Shown here in pieces: positions 37,404 through 44,263 of a stretch of DNA of 56,435 bases (the first letter of the stretch is position 1; every line of letters begins with the position of its first letter). The translations under genes were made by a program, and so were the position numbers. Source of the DNA: Chthonomonas sp. UBA2387 (GTDB lineage Bacteria; Armatimonadota; Fimbriimonadia; Fimbriimonadales; Fimbriimonadaceae); contig DDSP01000070.1 in assembly GCA_002343445.1 (NCBI GenBank), positions 571 to 57,005 of the forward strand, read 5' to 3'. A model generated the notes under the pieces. It was not told the DNA's origin and did not search any database. It saw only the letters and a program-made list of their open reading frames with translations.

Positions 37404-38731
37404 GAGGGCACCTTATCCAATTGCGTGTAGGGAATTCCGGCTCGGTGAAGTTCGGCTGGAGAGCCGTCTCGCGTAACGATGGCGGCGAGCTTGGTCGCAA
37501 CACATTGAGCCAACAGCTTTCGATCGACAGACTCGATGTAGCCGTCCGTCACGACGACGGCACACTCGGGCTTCGTTTCAGCGATATGCTTCAGAACACA
37601 GTTCATGCTCGTACCCCCTGAGGTGTCCGACAACAGTCTTCCATCCACGAATCGGGCTGGCACGACCACGGTGCTGAAAGCCCAAAACGGGGAGCGGATC
37701 ATCCGTCTCATCTGGATCAGCAAAGCGACGATGAGCGGCATCTCCGCGTTCATCGAGCCGGACATGTCGAGGTAGATGTTCGCCGACCCCTCGCTTCTCT
37801 CTGTGACCACGGTCCAACTCGCTTCGGGCAAAAACGGCAGCCACATCGAGCCCATGAATGCACGCCGATCCGAGGCGCTCAGCACGGGCAGTACGATCCG
37901 CAGTTCCGACCGAAGGCTCTTCTTTGCATTGCGGTCCGGGGAGAGGTGCTTGCGCAATACCGCTGCCGCGCGGTTCTTCCACTTCCCCAGCCGAGCTTCC
38001 CTGGGGTCCCAGACCGCCGAGTACGACGCACATTGGCTTTCGAACGGCTTGGGCAGCCTAAAAATGCCGGAGCCGTTCATCTGGGACAGGGACTGCTCGA
38101 CCGCTCTGCTCAGGGTTCGGCGAGCATCCGCTGTTTCAGTGTCTGTGCAAGGATCCTTTCGCTTGGAGTGGTTGCCAATCAACTTGGGCCGCTTGGCCTG
38201 TGCCTTTTCGATACTCGCGGCGAGGTCCAGAATGTCGTCGGCGATCACGCTGCCGTCGTAGAGCCCGTCCCGCATTGACGTCAGCTGCTCGTGAACCCTT
38301 CGTCGGATAGTGATCTTGGAGCCACCGAACGAAGGCCTCAAGAGCCCCTCAATACCAGTCGTCTTGTAATAGTGTACAAAGAATGACGAGTACTTCAACC
38401 CCATCGAACGGTGGATGATCGCATTGATCACTGCATCCAGAGCGATGTTGAGGCCGTCGTCTACTCGGCTAAACCGCTCGGTATGGCCAAGCACGATATG
38501 GAGGAACTCGTGAAGGAGGCATGCCTTGACGTGCTCGTCTGTTTGGCAGTGATCCGAAACGAACTGCAAGTTGATCTGCAGGATCGGCTTGCTCTCCAAA
38601 CTCACCGCCAATGTTTCAACGTCGCTAGTAAACCGCGTTTCAAGAATCTGCAGCACGGGTCGAATCGCGATGGCGTTCTCTTCCATCAACTCGATGATCA
38701 ATGCCGTGATTCGGTCCTCAGTCCATCGCAT
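37400..38731 (-). CDS. Metallopeptidase-like plus vWA-domain protein (DUF2201 type)
   Basis: A 443-residue protein with two parts. An N-terminal predicted metallopeptidase region carries H74-E75-x-x-H78 with His83 (LLHEFLHIVLGH). A C-terminal von Willebrand A domain has a MIDAS starting DMSGSM at 322, SGGTSM near 371 and VVTDG near 392. This architecture matches the DUF2201 family, whose genes usually lie next to MoxR ATPases. Together they are thought to act as metal-insertion or complex-remodelling chaperones. The start overlaps the upstream 157-residue gene by 14 bases and the stop overlaps metK. The catalytic role of the HExxH region is untested. Confidence 0.85.
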   Translation of the reverse strand: MRWTEDRITALIIELMEENAIAIRPVLQILETRFTSDVETLAVSLESKPILQINLQFVSDHCQTDEHVKACLLHEFLHIVLGHTERFSRVDDGLNIALDAVINAIIHRSMGLKYSSFFVHYYKTTGIEGLLRPSFGGSKITIRRRVHEQLTSMRDGLYDGSVIADDILDLAASIEKAQAKRPKLIGNHSKRKDPCTDTETADARRTLSRAVEQSLSQMNGSGIFRLPKPFESQCASYSAVWDPREARLGKWKNRAAAVLRKHLSPDRNAKKSLRSELRIVLPVLSASDRRAFMGSMWLPFLPEASWTVVTERSEGSANIYLDMSGSMNAEMPLIVALLIQMRRMIRSPFWAFSTVVVPARFVDGRLLSDTSGGTSMNCVLKHIAETKPECAVVVTDGYIESVDRKLLAQCVATKLAAIVTRDGSPAELHRAGIPYTQLDKVPS

Positions 38732-39191
38732 AGAAACCCTCCGTTCGAAACAGCTCCAGCCGACGATTCAAGCTCGTGCTTGTCCAAACGACCGGCCGGT
38801 CTGGGTCGTAGTAAGTTGCCGTACACAGTCCCAGCAGCGTTGCCATGAACAGAACGTCGCCATAGGCATCGGAGTATGCGCTGGTGAACTCGGTTCCAGT
38901 CGACACCGGATAGGCCAGCATCGGGCTCTTGGGCAATCGGTCTGCATAGCGCACTTTGCAGTCGTCTGGACGCCGAATCCCTTCGATTTCGGCCACTGCT
39001 TCGATGACCATCAAGGGGCCAATTTGCAGGAATTCCAGATCGTCCGTCTCATAATCGAGACCGACCTTGAGGACCCGGGGACACCGAATCGGACCATCGT
39101 CTTGCCCCAGCAGGGAAGCGACGAGCCTTTCCGTTCTCGTCCGACTCATGGGGCCGCCGGTGTTGCACCAGATCGCCCGCTCTCCGATCAT
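38718..39191 (-). CDS. Unknown 157-residue protein in the MoxR-vWA-MetK operon
   Basis: No family was recognised. Visible features are a basic N-terminus (MSRTRTERLVASLLGQ near residue 15), a beta-rich middle (LEFLQIGPLMVIEAVAEIEGI), and AYGDVLFMATLLGLCTATYYDPD near residue 110. The sequence has no membrane helices or signal. It is embedded between the MoxR ATPase gene (ATGA overlap at its start) and the vWA gene (14-base overlap at its end). That placement suggests it is a substrate or adaptor of that pair. The arrangement, not homology, is the only clue to its job. Confidence 0.7.
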   Translation of the reverse strand: MIGERAIWCNTGGPMSRTRTERLVASLLGQDDGPIRCPRVLKVGLDYETDDLEFLQIGPLMVIEAVAEIEGIRRPDDCKVRYADRLPKSPMLAYPVSTGTEFTSAYSDAYGDVLFMATLLGLCTATYYDPDRPVVWTSTSLNRRLELFRTEGFYAMD

Positions 39192-40798
39192 CGCGGCGCC
39201 CCCGCAAGCGAGTTGACGGCTTGGTTGATCTCTTGCTCCAAGATCGCCGGGTCCTCGATCTCGACCCTGTTAACCAGAGCCCAATAGAAGAACTGTTGGG
39301 CGCGGACACGGCGGGCGCCACGCAAGTTTTTCAGGACCTGGGAGAACGCCTCGAACCGGGGATGTTTCGTCCCCGACTCGCTGTGTCGCTCCTGCCAACT
39401 GATCGTGCCATCCACCGAGAGAATCGGCTGAGCGACCCTGCCCAGATCGGCCACACCCTCCCGGCCGATGAGGAGTTTGCCGGCGGCAGCGGCTGGGTAG
39501 AGCACGAACGCCAGCGCAGCCGACCGCAATGGAGGTTCGTGATTCAAGGCATTGCAGATGGCCATCGTGCCGACATCGGGGTTCGGGCATCCCTTGACCA
39601 ACATCCCGGCACGCTTGGCAATGGAACGCTCGAGGCCGAACCTGTTCAGCCAGATGCGCTGCGGATCGGAATCCAGAAACTGCTTCGCAGTTTGATGGGC
39701 GGCCTCGACCTTGGCGCGATCGACACGCACACCGAAAGCAGCGTGCGGCAACGAACAGGTGAGTACGTCGCGGAAGACGGTGGCGAGGTCCTCCTCGGGC
39801 CGAATCACCGCTGCTGCCAGCAGGCTCCTCGACAACATGCGCGAACGACGAGGCGACATGCGGACGCCAGCTAGATTGAGGGCAGTGGTCGCAGCCGTAG
39901 CGTACGCGATCACTCCCTGAAGGAGCATGTGGTCGCGTCTCCGCTCGGTCCCGGCCGAGTAGGCTTGTGGACCGGCTTTCAGCCTCGCTTTGGCGGCGTT
40001 TGCGGCCTCTGTCAAATCCCGCAACCACTCGGGTTCGGGACCGTCGGGGTCCACCTCCTCTCCGTAGTGCTCGTGGAAGTTGCGCATGACCGGGTCGAGC
40101 CAGATGCGTTGCGTTTCGCCGTCCTGTTGGTAGACGATCGCCTGCAGACCCGACTCAATCTCTAGGATCTCCTGAAACCTCTGCCGCCAGCCGGCCACAG
40201 CAGTGGACAACCTGCCGCCATCGTCCGCGACCCGACCTTCGCCGCCCGGCTTGGCGATGCTTGCCCGGTCCTCGTCGCACAGGTCGTCCCAGTCGACAGC
40301 GGGAACGATGAGGCCGAATCGGTCGGCCAACGCACGGTCCAAGGGCTCGCTTCCGGCGTAGTCCATAGCCGAATCGGTCGAACACGGGTTCATCGCCGCC
40401 CATCGGTACCGCAATTTGGAGAGGCCGATGCCTTGCACCCGTCGCTCGTGGATCAGCGAGAACAAACGATTCTGATGCTCGGGTTTGCATCGGCTGATCT
40501 CGTCCACAAGCACGCTCTGGGCAGACCAGATCGTAGCAGGGGTTTCCAGGAACTTGACCGCTGTTTTCTCCTCGTCCGGGAATGGAAAACCGACAAGGTC
40601 GTCGAAGCTGATCAGGCTCGCGTTGTAGTGCCTGTGTTCGAGCTTCAGCGCCTCCGAAATCGAGTTCAGGAGGTAGGTCTTGCCCGTCCCCGACTCTCCG
40701 ATCAAGAGGAGCGGGTCCTCGGTCACCAAAGCGGCAAGGATGACCGTCTCGACGTGATCGAAACCGTAGACGCCGAGCCGGCGCAACATGCCGCTCAT
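39188..40798 (-). CDS. MoxR-family AAA+ ATPase
   Basis: A 536-residue AAA+ ATPase. Walker A is GESGTGKT at residues 34-41, Walker B is VLVDEI at 96-101, and the sensor asparagine N137 lies in AAMNPCS. The remaining ~300 residues contain LSRSLLAAAVIRPEED and an extended C-terminal region of unknown fold, longer than usual MoxR proteins (~330 aa). MoxR ATPases remodel protein complexes with vWA partners, here encoded downstream. The start at 40798 follows a strong GAGGAGGAG site and overlaps the stop of a 32-residue ORF. The longer open frame to 41236 contains the riboswitch and is not coding. Confidence 0.9.
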   Translation of the reverse strand: MSGMLRRLGVYGFDHVETVILAALVTEDPLLLIGESGTGKTYLLNSISEALKLEHRHYNASLISFDDLVGFPFPDEEKTAVKFLETPATIWSAQSVLVDEISRCKPEHQNRLFSLIHERRVQGIGLSKLRYRWAAMNPCSTDSAMDYAGSEPLDRALADRFGLIVPAVDWDDLCDEDRASIAKPGGEGRVADDGGRLSTAVAGWRQRFQEILEIESGLQAIVYQQDGETQRIWLDPVMRNFHEHYGEEVDPDGPEPEWLRDLTEAANAAKARLKAGPQAYSAGTERRRDHMLLQGVIAYATAATTALNLAGVRMSPRRSRMLSRSLLAAAVIRPEEDLATVFRDVLTCSLPHAAFGVRVDRAKVEAAHQTAKQFLDSDPQRIWLNRFGLERSIAKRAGMLVKGCPNPDVGTMAICNALNHEPPLRSAALAFVLYPAAAAGKLLIGREGVADLGRVAQPILSVDGTISWQERHSESGTKHPRFEAFSQVLKNLRGARRVRAQQFFYWALVNRVEIEDPAILEQEINQAVNSLAGAPR

Positions 40799-40893
40799 CG
40801 CATCTCCTCCTCGGCGAAGATGGCGAGGCAAGCCAGATAGAGGTCGTTGCCGGCCAGTTCCGGCTGATTGGACGAATCGTTCTCGTAATGCAT
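40795..40893 (-). CDS. Small ORF (32 residues) at the head of the MoxR operon
   Basis: An ATG at 40893, preceded by GGAGAAAA at suitable distance, opens a 32-codon frame (MHYENDSSNQPELAGNDLYL followed by ACLAIFAEEEMR). Its TGA overlaps the MoxR ATG by the same ATGA arrangement used elsewhere in this operon. The frame lies downstream of the leader terminator. It is too short to identify; the overlap, a good ribosome-binding site and the acidic content are the support. It could be a leader peptide for coupling or a genuine small subunit. Confidence 0.55.
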   Translation of the reverse strand: MHYENDSSNQPELAGNDLYLACLAIFAEEEMR

Positions 40894-40928
40894 GCGACTT
40901 TTCTCCAGTCGCATCGAGGGCGTGAACG

Positions 40929-40968
40929 AAAAACCCCGCGCTACCGACATCAAGCGGCAACGCGGGGT
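40929..40968 (-). terminator. Intrinsic terminator of the riboswitch leader
   Basis: The stem pairs ACCCCGCG (40968-40961) with CGCGGGGT (40940-40933), extended by UUGCCG/CGGUAG wobble pairs to about 14 base pairs, and runs into a five-U tract (40933-40929). It lies 36 bases before the first small ORF. Its inner arm is shared with the antiterminator, so it is probably conditional rather than constitutive. Confidence 0.8.
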
Positions 40969-41093
40969 CGCGTTCGAGACCTTGTCCGTTCAGGTGCTTC
41001 CACCTGCACATCGCGGCTCTTGCCGCTTGGCACCGTTGGCGTCTCAGACCTCGGTTGCCGGACTCCGCTCTAGCGGAATCGCTCCTGATGCTT
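40929..41093 (-). ncRNA. SAM-I-clan riboswitch-like leader with terminator/antiterminator switch
   Basis: The RNA read leftward from ~41093 has the topology of the SAM-I (S-box) clan. P1 pairs GCAUC (41091-41087) with GAUGU (41012-41008). After AUCAGGAG comes hairpin P2, GAUUCCGC/GCGGAGUC (41080-41073 with 41068-41061, loop UAGA). Then come the conserved CGGCAACC (41060-41053) and P3, closed by CCG/CGG. GGUGCCAA (41034-41027) and hairpin P4 (GCGGC/GCCGC) follow. Both CGGCAACC and GGUGCCAA are hallmark SAM-binding-core strings. The P2 loop is short and lacks the usual kink-turn and pseudoknot, so this is a variant. AAGCGGCAA (41028-41020) is perfectly complementary to UUGCCGCUU (40960-40952) in the terminator, giving an antiterminator. 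SAM binding would stop transcription of the operon. Confidence 0.75.
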
Positions 41094-41099
41094 GATGTA

Positions 41100-41128
41100 A
41101 TTCTATCACAGGTCTTCCGATTTCGCAA
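41100..41128 (-). promoter_or_regulatory. Sigma-70-type promoter of the MoxR-vWA-MetK operon
   Basis: On the minus strand, TTGCGA (41128-41123) and TAGAAT (41105-41100) are separated by exactly 17 bases, and a TG one base upstream of the -10 makes it an extended -10. The predicted start, about seven bases later near 41093, falls two bases before riboswitch P1, an independent fit. Confidence 0.65.
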
Positions 41129-41163
41129 GGACTTTTTGCGCCCTCCGCCGAATTCTCGGGGGC

Positions 41164-41862
41164 GTGAACCTGGCACTCCTCGCCGCGGCCCTTCTTCCCA
41201 TGGTCGGTGGTCCTCAAACCGCAGACCACGAACCACGCACGGTCGTCGGTTGGACCGTGCAGGTGAGCCGCGCCCTGCTCGACCAAGACAAGGCGGCCAC
41301 CGAGAAGGCGCTCGGCCTCCTGAAACGGCAGCTCGAAGAGGTCGAGGCCAAGGTGCCCGCCGAGGCCGTCGCCAAACTGCGGCAGGTGACGCTCTGGTTC
41401 TCGCCCGACTATCCCGGCACGGGGCCCAAGGCCGAATACCACCCCGGCGCGGGATGGCTGCGCGACAACGGGCGCAACCCCGCCATGGCCAAGGCTATCG
41501 AGTTCACCAACATCCGCATCTTCGAGGCCGAGACGCGCCGGATGCCCAACTTCGCGCTGCACGAATTGGCCCACGCCTACCACGACCGCTTCCTCCCGGA
41601 CGGGTTCGAAAACAAGGAGATCCGCGCCGCCTACGAACGCGCCAAAGCGGGCGGCGGCTACGACAAGGTCGAGCGTCAGGATGCCGAAGGGCGCAGGACG
41701 CTGGACAAGGCCTACGCTCTGGTGAACCCCATGGAGTTCTTCGCCGAAACCACCGAGGCCTACTTCAGCCGCAACGATTTCTTCCCGTTCGACTCGGCGC
41801 AACTGCGGACCCACGACCCGGAGACGTTTGCGTTGTTGGGGCGGCTTTGGGGTACAAACTGA
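41164..41862 (+). CDS. Secreted HExxH metallopeptidase-like protein
   Basis: A 232-residue protein starting at GTG 41164 with a short signal-like stretch (MNLALLAAALLPMVGG). Residues around 140 contain HELAHAYHDRF, the zinc-binding HExxH. NPMEFFAETTEAYFS downstream supplies a plausible third ligand, as in gluzincin-like peptidases. A helical region (KRQLEEVEAKVPAEAVAKLR) precedes the metal site. It has high GC and native codon use and lies between the two accessory modules. It diverges from the riboswitch promoter, ~35 bases from that -35 element. Substrate is unknown. Confidence 0.75.
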   Translation: MNLALLAAALLPMVGGPQTADHEPRTVVGWTVQVSRALLDQDKAATEKALGLLKRQLEEVEAKVPAEAVAKLRQVTLWFSPDYPGTGPKAEYHPGAGWLRDNGRNPAMAKAIEFTNIRIFEAETRRMPNFALHELAHAYHDRFLPDGFENKEIRAAYERAKAGGGYDKVERQDAEGRRTLDKAYALVNPMEFFAETTEAYFSRNDFFPFDSAQLRTHDPETFALLGRLWGTN

Positions 41863-41961
41863 GAATGTTGCGAAGGAGTCCAACCGGCCCCAAAGTGAAC
41901 CCATAGGACATTCCATGGCACCCACTACACCTTGCCGCACCAACTCGCCGGATGGGGATCC

Positions 41962-42038
41962 GTGGCCCACGCGAAAGTCGCCCGGTTTCTCAACGAGCTC
42001 GTCGCCCGGGACGTCTTCGCCGCCTCCCAAGGTTCATG
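41962..42038 (+). pseudogene. Possible 5' remnant of an interrupted native gene
   Basis: A GTG frame of 25 codons (VAHAKVARFLNELVARDVFA, then ASQGS) ends in TGA overlapping the first methyltransferase ATG. About three-quarters of its third positions are G or C, like native genes and unlike the following module. By eye it resembles an N-terminal helix of beta-lactamase-related serine hydrolases. This is weak; it may be noncoding. Confidence 0.3.
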
Positions 42039-43208
42039 AAACAAGACTTTCTTGACACCTTCCATGTCGTCGATGCTGCTCTAAGCAACTTTGATCCCCT
42101 CCGAAGGGCTCCTTCCGAGGGCCTCCAAGTGCTTGATCTCTTCTCAGGTTGCGGAGGGATGTCCCTAGGCTTCCGCGCATATGCCGATGCCTTCGGCGGC
42201 ATCGGCAAGTTCTCAGGTGTTGACATCTTCAGGCAAGCCGTCGAGACCTACCGCATCAATCTGGGCAATGCTTCTTTGGGCGATGTTCGGAAGATAGCTC
42301 AGGCGCGGGACATCGAAGGGGAGCTCGGGGTGCTGTGCGACTACGATCCTCGGACTCCCACGATACTTATCGGTTGCCCCCCATGTCAGGGTTTTTCAGC
42401 ACATACGCGCACTCGCGGAGGTCCGGACGACGATAGGAACTCACTGATCCTCGACTTCGCTCGAATCGCACTCGCTCTCAAGCCAATAGCCATCGTCATT
42501 GAGAACGTGCCAGAGATGTTGGCAGGCAGATATCGTGCGTATTGGGAGTGCTTTGAGGCAGAGCTGCTTGAGGGGGGCTATCACTTCACGGCAGACATCC
42601 ACAATCTGGCCGTTTTCGGTGTGCCTCAGAAGCGCAATCGAGCTCTTTGCTTCGCGTTGAAGGGCCCTTCGCATCCGCTTCCTGCTATTTACGACAGGTG
42701 GAACTTCCGGAACGTAAGAGATGCCATTGGAGACTTGCCTGCAATCGTCGCGGGCGAGCGATGTTCTACAGACCCGATGCACCGAACAGTACGCCACCGC
42801 CTAAGTACCCTTGAGGTTATTAACCAAGTACCTTTCAATGGCGGTAGCCGCCCGCCTGGCGTTGGGCCGAAGTGTCTCGACCGCGTCAGCGGATTCTATG
42901 ACGTTTATGGTAGGCTCGCATGGAACCGCCCAAGCATTACAATCACCCGATATTCCCGCAGTCCTGCCTCGGGTCGATTCACCCACCCCGAGCAGACTCG
43001 CGGCTTGTCCGCGCGAGAAGTCGCCCGCATACAGACCTTCCCTGACCGATTCACTTTCTCTGGGAGTCTGGACGATGTCTACCGGCAGATCGGCGAAGCT
43101 GTTCCACCTCGCGCGGCTGTAGCGGTAGCTACTTGGATTATGTTGCACTTGCGCCTCCAACAACCACAGCTAGGACCTCTAGCGACACGGTCTAGGAGCA
43201 AGGGATGA
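42036..43208 (+). CDS. DNA (cytosine-5-)-methyltransferase, first of a pair
   Basis: A 390-residue C5-cytosine methyltransferase that modifies DNA with SAM. Motif I is LDLFSGCGGMSLGF, motif IV is GCPPCQGFS with catalytic C117, motif VI is VIENVPEML, motif VIII is VPQKRNRA, and motif X is QIGEAVPP. The target-recognition region between VIII and IX is ~100 residues. The ATG at 42036 was chosen over an upstream in-frame ATG because family homology begins there. Its stop overlaps the second methyltransferase start as ATGA. Codon use is less GC-rich than the flanking chromosome, consistent with horizontal transfer. Confidence 0.93.
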   Translation: MKQDFLDTFHVVDAALSNFDPLRRAPSEGLQVLDLFSGCGGMSLGFRAYADAFGGIGKFSGVDIFRQAVETYRINLGNASLGDVRKIAQARDIEGELGVLCDYDPRTPTILIGCPPCQGFSAHTRTRGGPDDDRNSLILDFARIALALKPIAIVIENVPEMLAGRYRAYWECFEAELLEGGYHFTADIHNLAVFGVPQKRNRALCFALKGPSHPLPAIYDRWNFRNVRDAIGDLPAIVAGERCSTDPMHRTVRHRLSTLEVINQVPFNGGSRPPGVGPKCLDRVSGFYDVYGRLAWNRPSITITRYSRSPASGRFTHPEQTRGLSAREVARIQTFPDRFTFSGSLDDVYRQIGEAVPPRAAVAVATWIMLHLRLQQPQLGPLATRSRSKG

Positions 43209-44257
43209 GCGAATCACTGCGCTTTATTGACGCATTCGCGGGTGCCGGTGGAATGTCGCTGGGCCTAGAGCGCGCAGGATTTGAGCTTGCCTTAGCGTTT
43301 GATCTTGATCTGTGCGCCGTAGCAACTATGCGGAAAAACCATCCCGGTCGTGAGAACTGCATTCACGTTGCAGATATCAATACCCTACTTGACAATTCAA
43401 CCTTACGCGATTTTGGCATCACTCCGGGTGCGGTGGATCTTGTGACTGGAGGGCCACCTTGCCAAGGATTTTCCATCCAACGAACTATCGGCGACGATGC
43501 TGACGACCGAAATGACCTAGTGATCCGCTTTATGGAGTTCGTGGCCCTGGTGAAGCCCCGATGTTTCCTGATGGAGAACGTGCCTGCGCTTGGCGGTACT
43601 CGAGGGAAAGCAATTCTTGATAAAGCATTGCAATATATCGCGTCACAAGGATATCTCACCGATTCGAAGGTTCTTGACGCTGCGGACTTCGGAGTACCGC
43701 AGCGGCGACGCAGGCGGTTCATTCTTGGGGAGCGGACCGATACTCCTTTCATGTCTGTAGCGCTGCCAGACCCACCGAAAACACGGATCAGAACCACCGT
43801 GCGGGATGCCATTGGGCACTTGCCCGAACCGCCGCTGGACGGCTCAGACCATCCAGACTTTCCGAACCACCGTCGGGATCTTTTGAGCCCGCAGAACCTC
43901 GAGCGCATCGCTGCGCTCAAGCCGGGGCAGGGCCGACAGCACCTTCCTGATGCCCTTCTAGCCGAATGTCACAAGCGATCGCCAGCAGAAATCGGCCATC
44001 GGAACGTGTATGGCCGCATGTCTTGGGATGAGCCGTCGCCTACAATAACCGCCCGTTTTGACTCCTTCACGCGGGGCCAGTTTGGCCATCCGGAGCAAGA
44101 TCGGACAATCTCTCTTCGGGAAGGTGCTGTTCTGCAGACGTTTCCTCTCGAATACGTATTCATCGGTAACAAGGTTGAGATTGCTCGTCAAATCGGTAAC
44201 GCCGTTCCACCCACACTAGCATGTGTTATCGGAGACATTCTTCGAGACCGTTTGTAA
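43205..44257 (+). CDS. DNA (cytosine-5-)-methyltransferase, second of a pair
   Basis: A 350-residue C5-cytosine methyltransferase. Motifs are FIDAFAGAGGMSLGL (I), GGPPCQGFSIQ with catalytic C86 (IV), LMENVPALGG (VI), VPQRRRRRFI (VIII) and ARQIGNAVPP (X). It is distinct from the first copy, so the two probably recognise different strands of an asymmetric site or separate sites. It starts in an ATGA overlap with the first gene and is followed six bases later by the large nuclease-like gene. Lower GC again points to acquisition. Confidence 0.95.
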   Translation: MSESLRFIDAFAGAGGMSLGLERAGFELALAFDLDLCAVATMRKNHPGRENCIHVADINTLLDNSTLRDFGITPGAVDLVTGGPPCQGFSIQRTIGDDADDRNDLVIRFMEFVALVKPRCFLMENVPALGGTRGKAILDKALQYIASQGYLTDSKVLDAADFGVPQRRRRRFILGERTDTPFMSVALPDPPKTRIRTTVRDAIGHLPEPPLDGSDHPDFPNHRRDLLSPQNLERIAALKPGQGRQHLPDALLAECHKRSPAEIGHRNVYGRMSWDEPSPTITARFDSFTRGQFGHPEQDRTISLREGAVLQTFPLEYVFIGNKVEIARQIGNAVPPTLACVIGDILRDRL

Positions 44258-44263
44258 CTGACA

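Noticed and set aside
40976..41063. Crossing helices GUCCG/CGGAC and GAGAC/GUCUC in the leader
   Set aside because: They form a possible pseudoknot but conflict with P2 and P3 of the better-supported SAM-type fold; treated as incidental.
41006..41093. SAH riboswitch interpretation of the leader
   Set aside because: AGGAGCG resembles the SAH class, but the downstream pairing partner (CGCUC) and CCAGGCUCG are absent, whereas CGGCAACC and GGUGCCAA fit the SAM-I clan.
40799..41236. N-terminal extension of the MoxR open reading frame upstream to 41236
   Set aside because: It spans the promoter, riboswitch and terminator and lacks family homology; a strong ribosome-binding site and overlap place the start at 40798.
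41044..42030. 328-residue minus-strand frame opposite the metallopeptidase gene
   Set aside because: Antisense shadow of a high-GC gene; low-complexity protein without domains, and it crosses the riboswitch.
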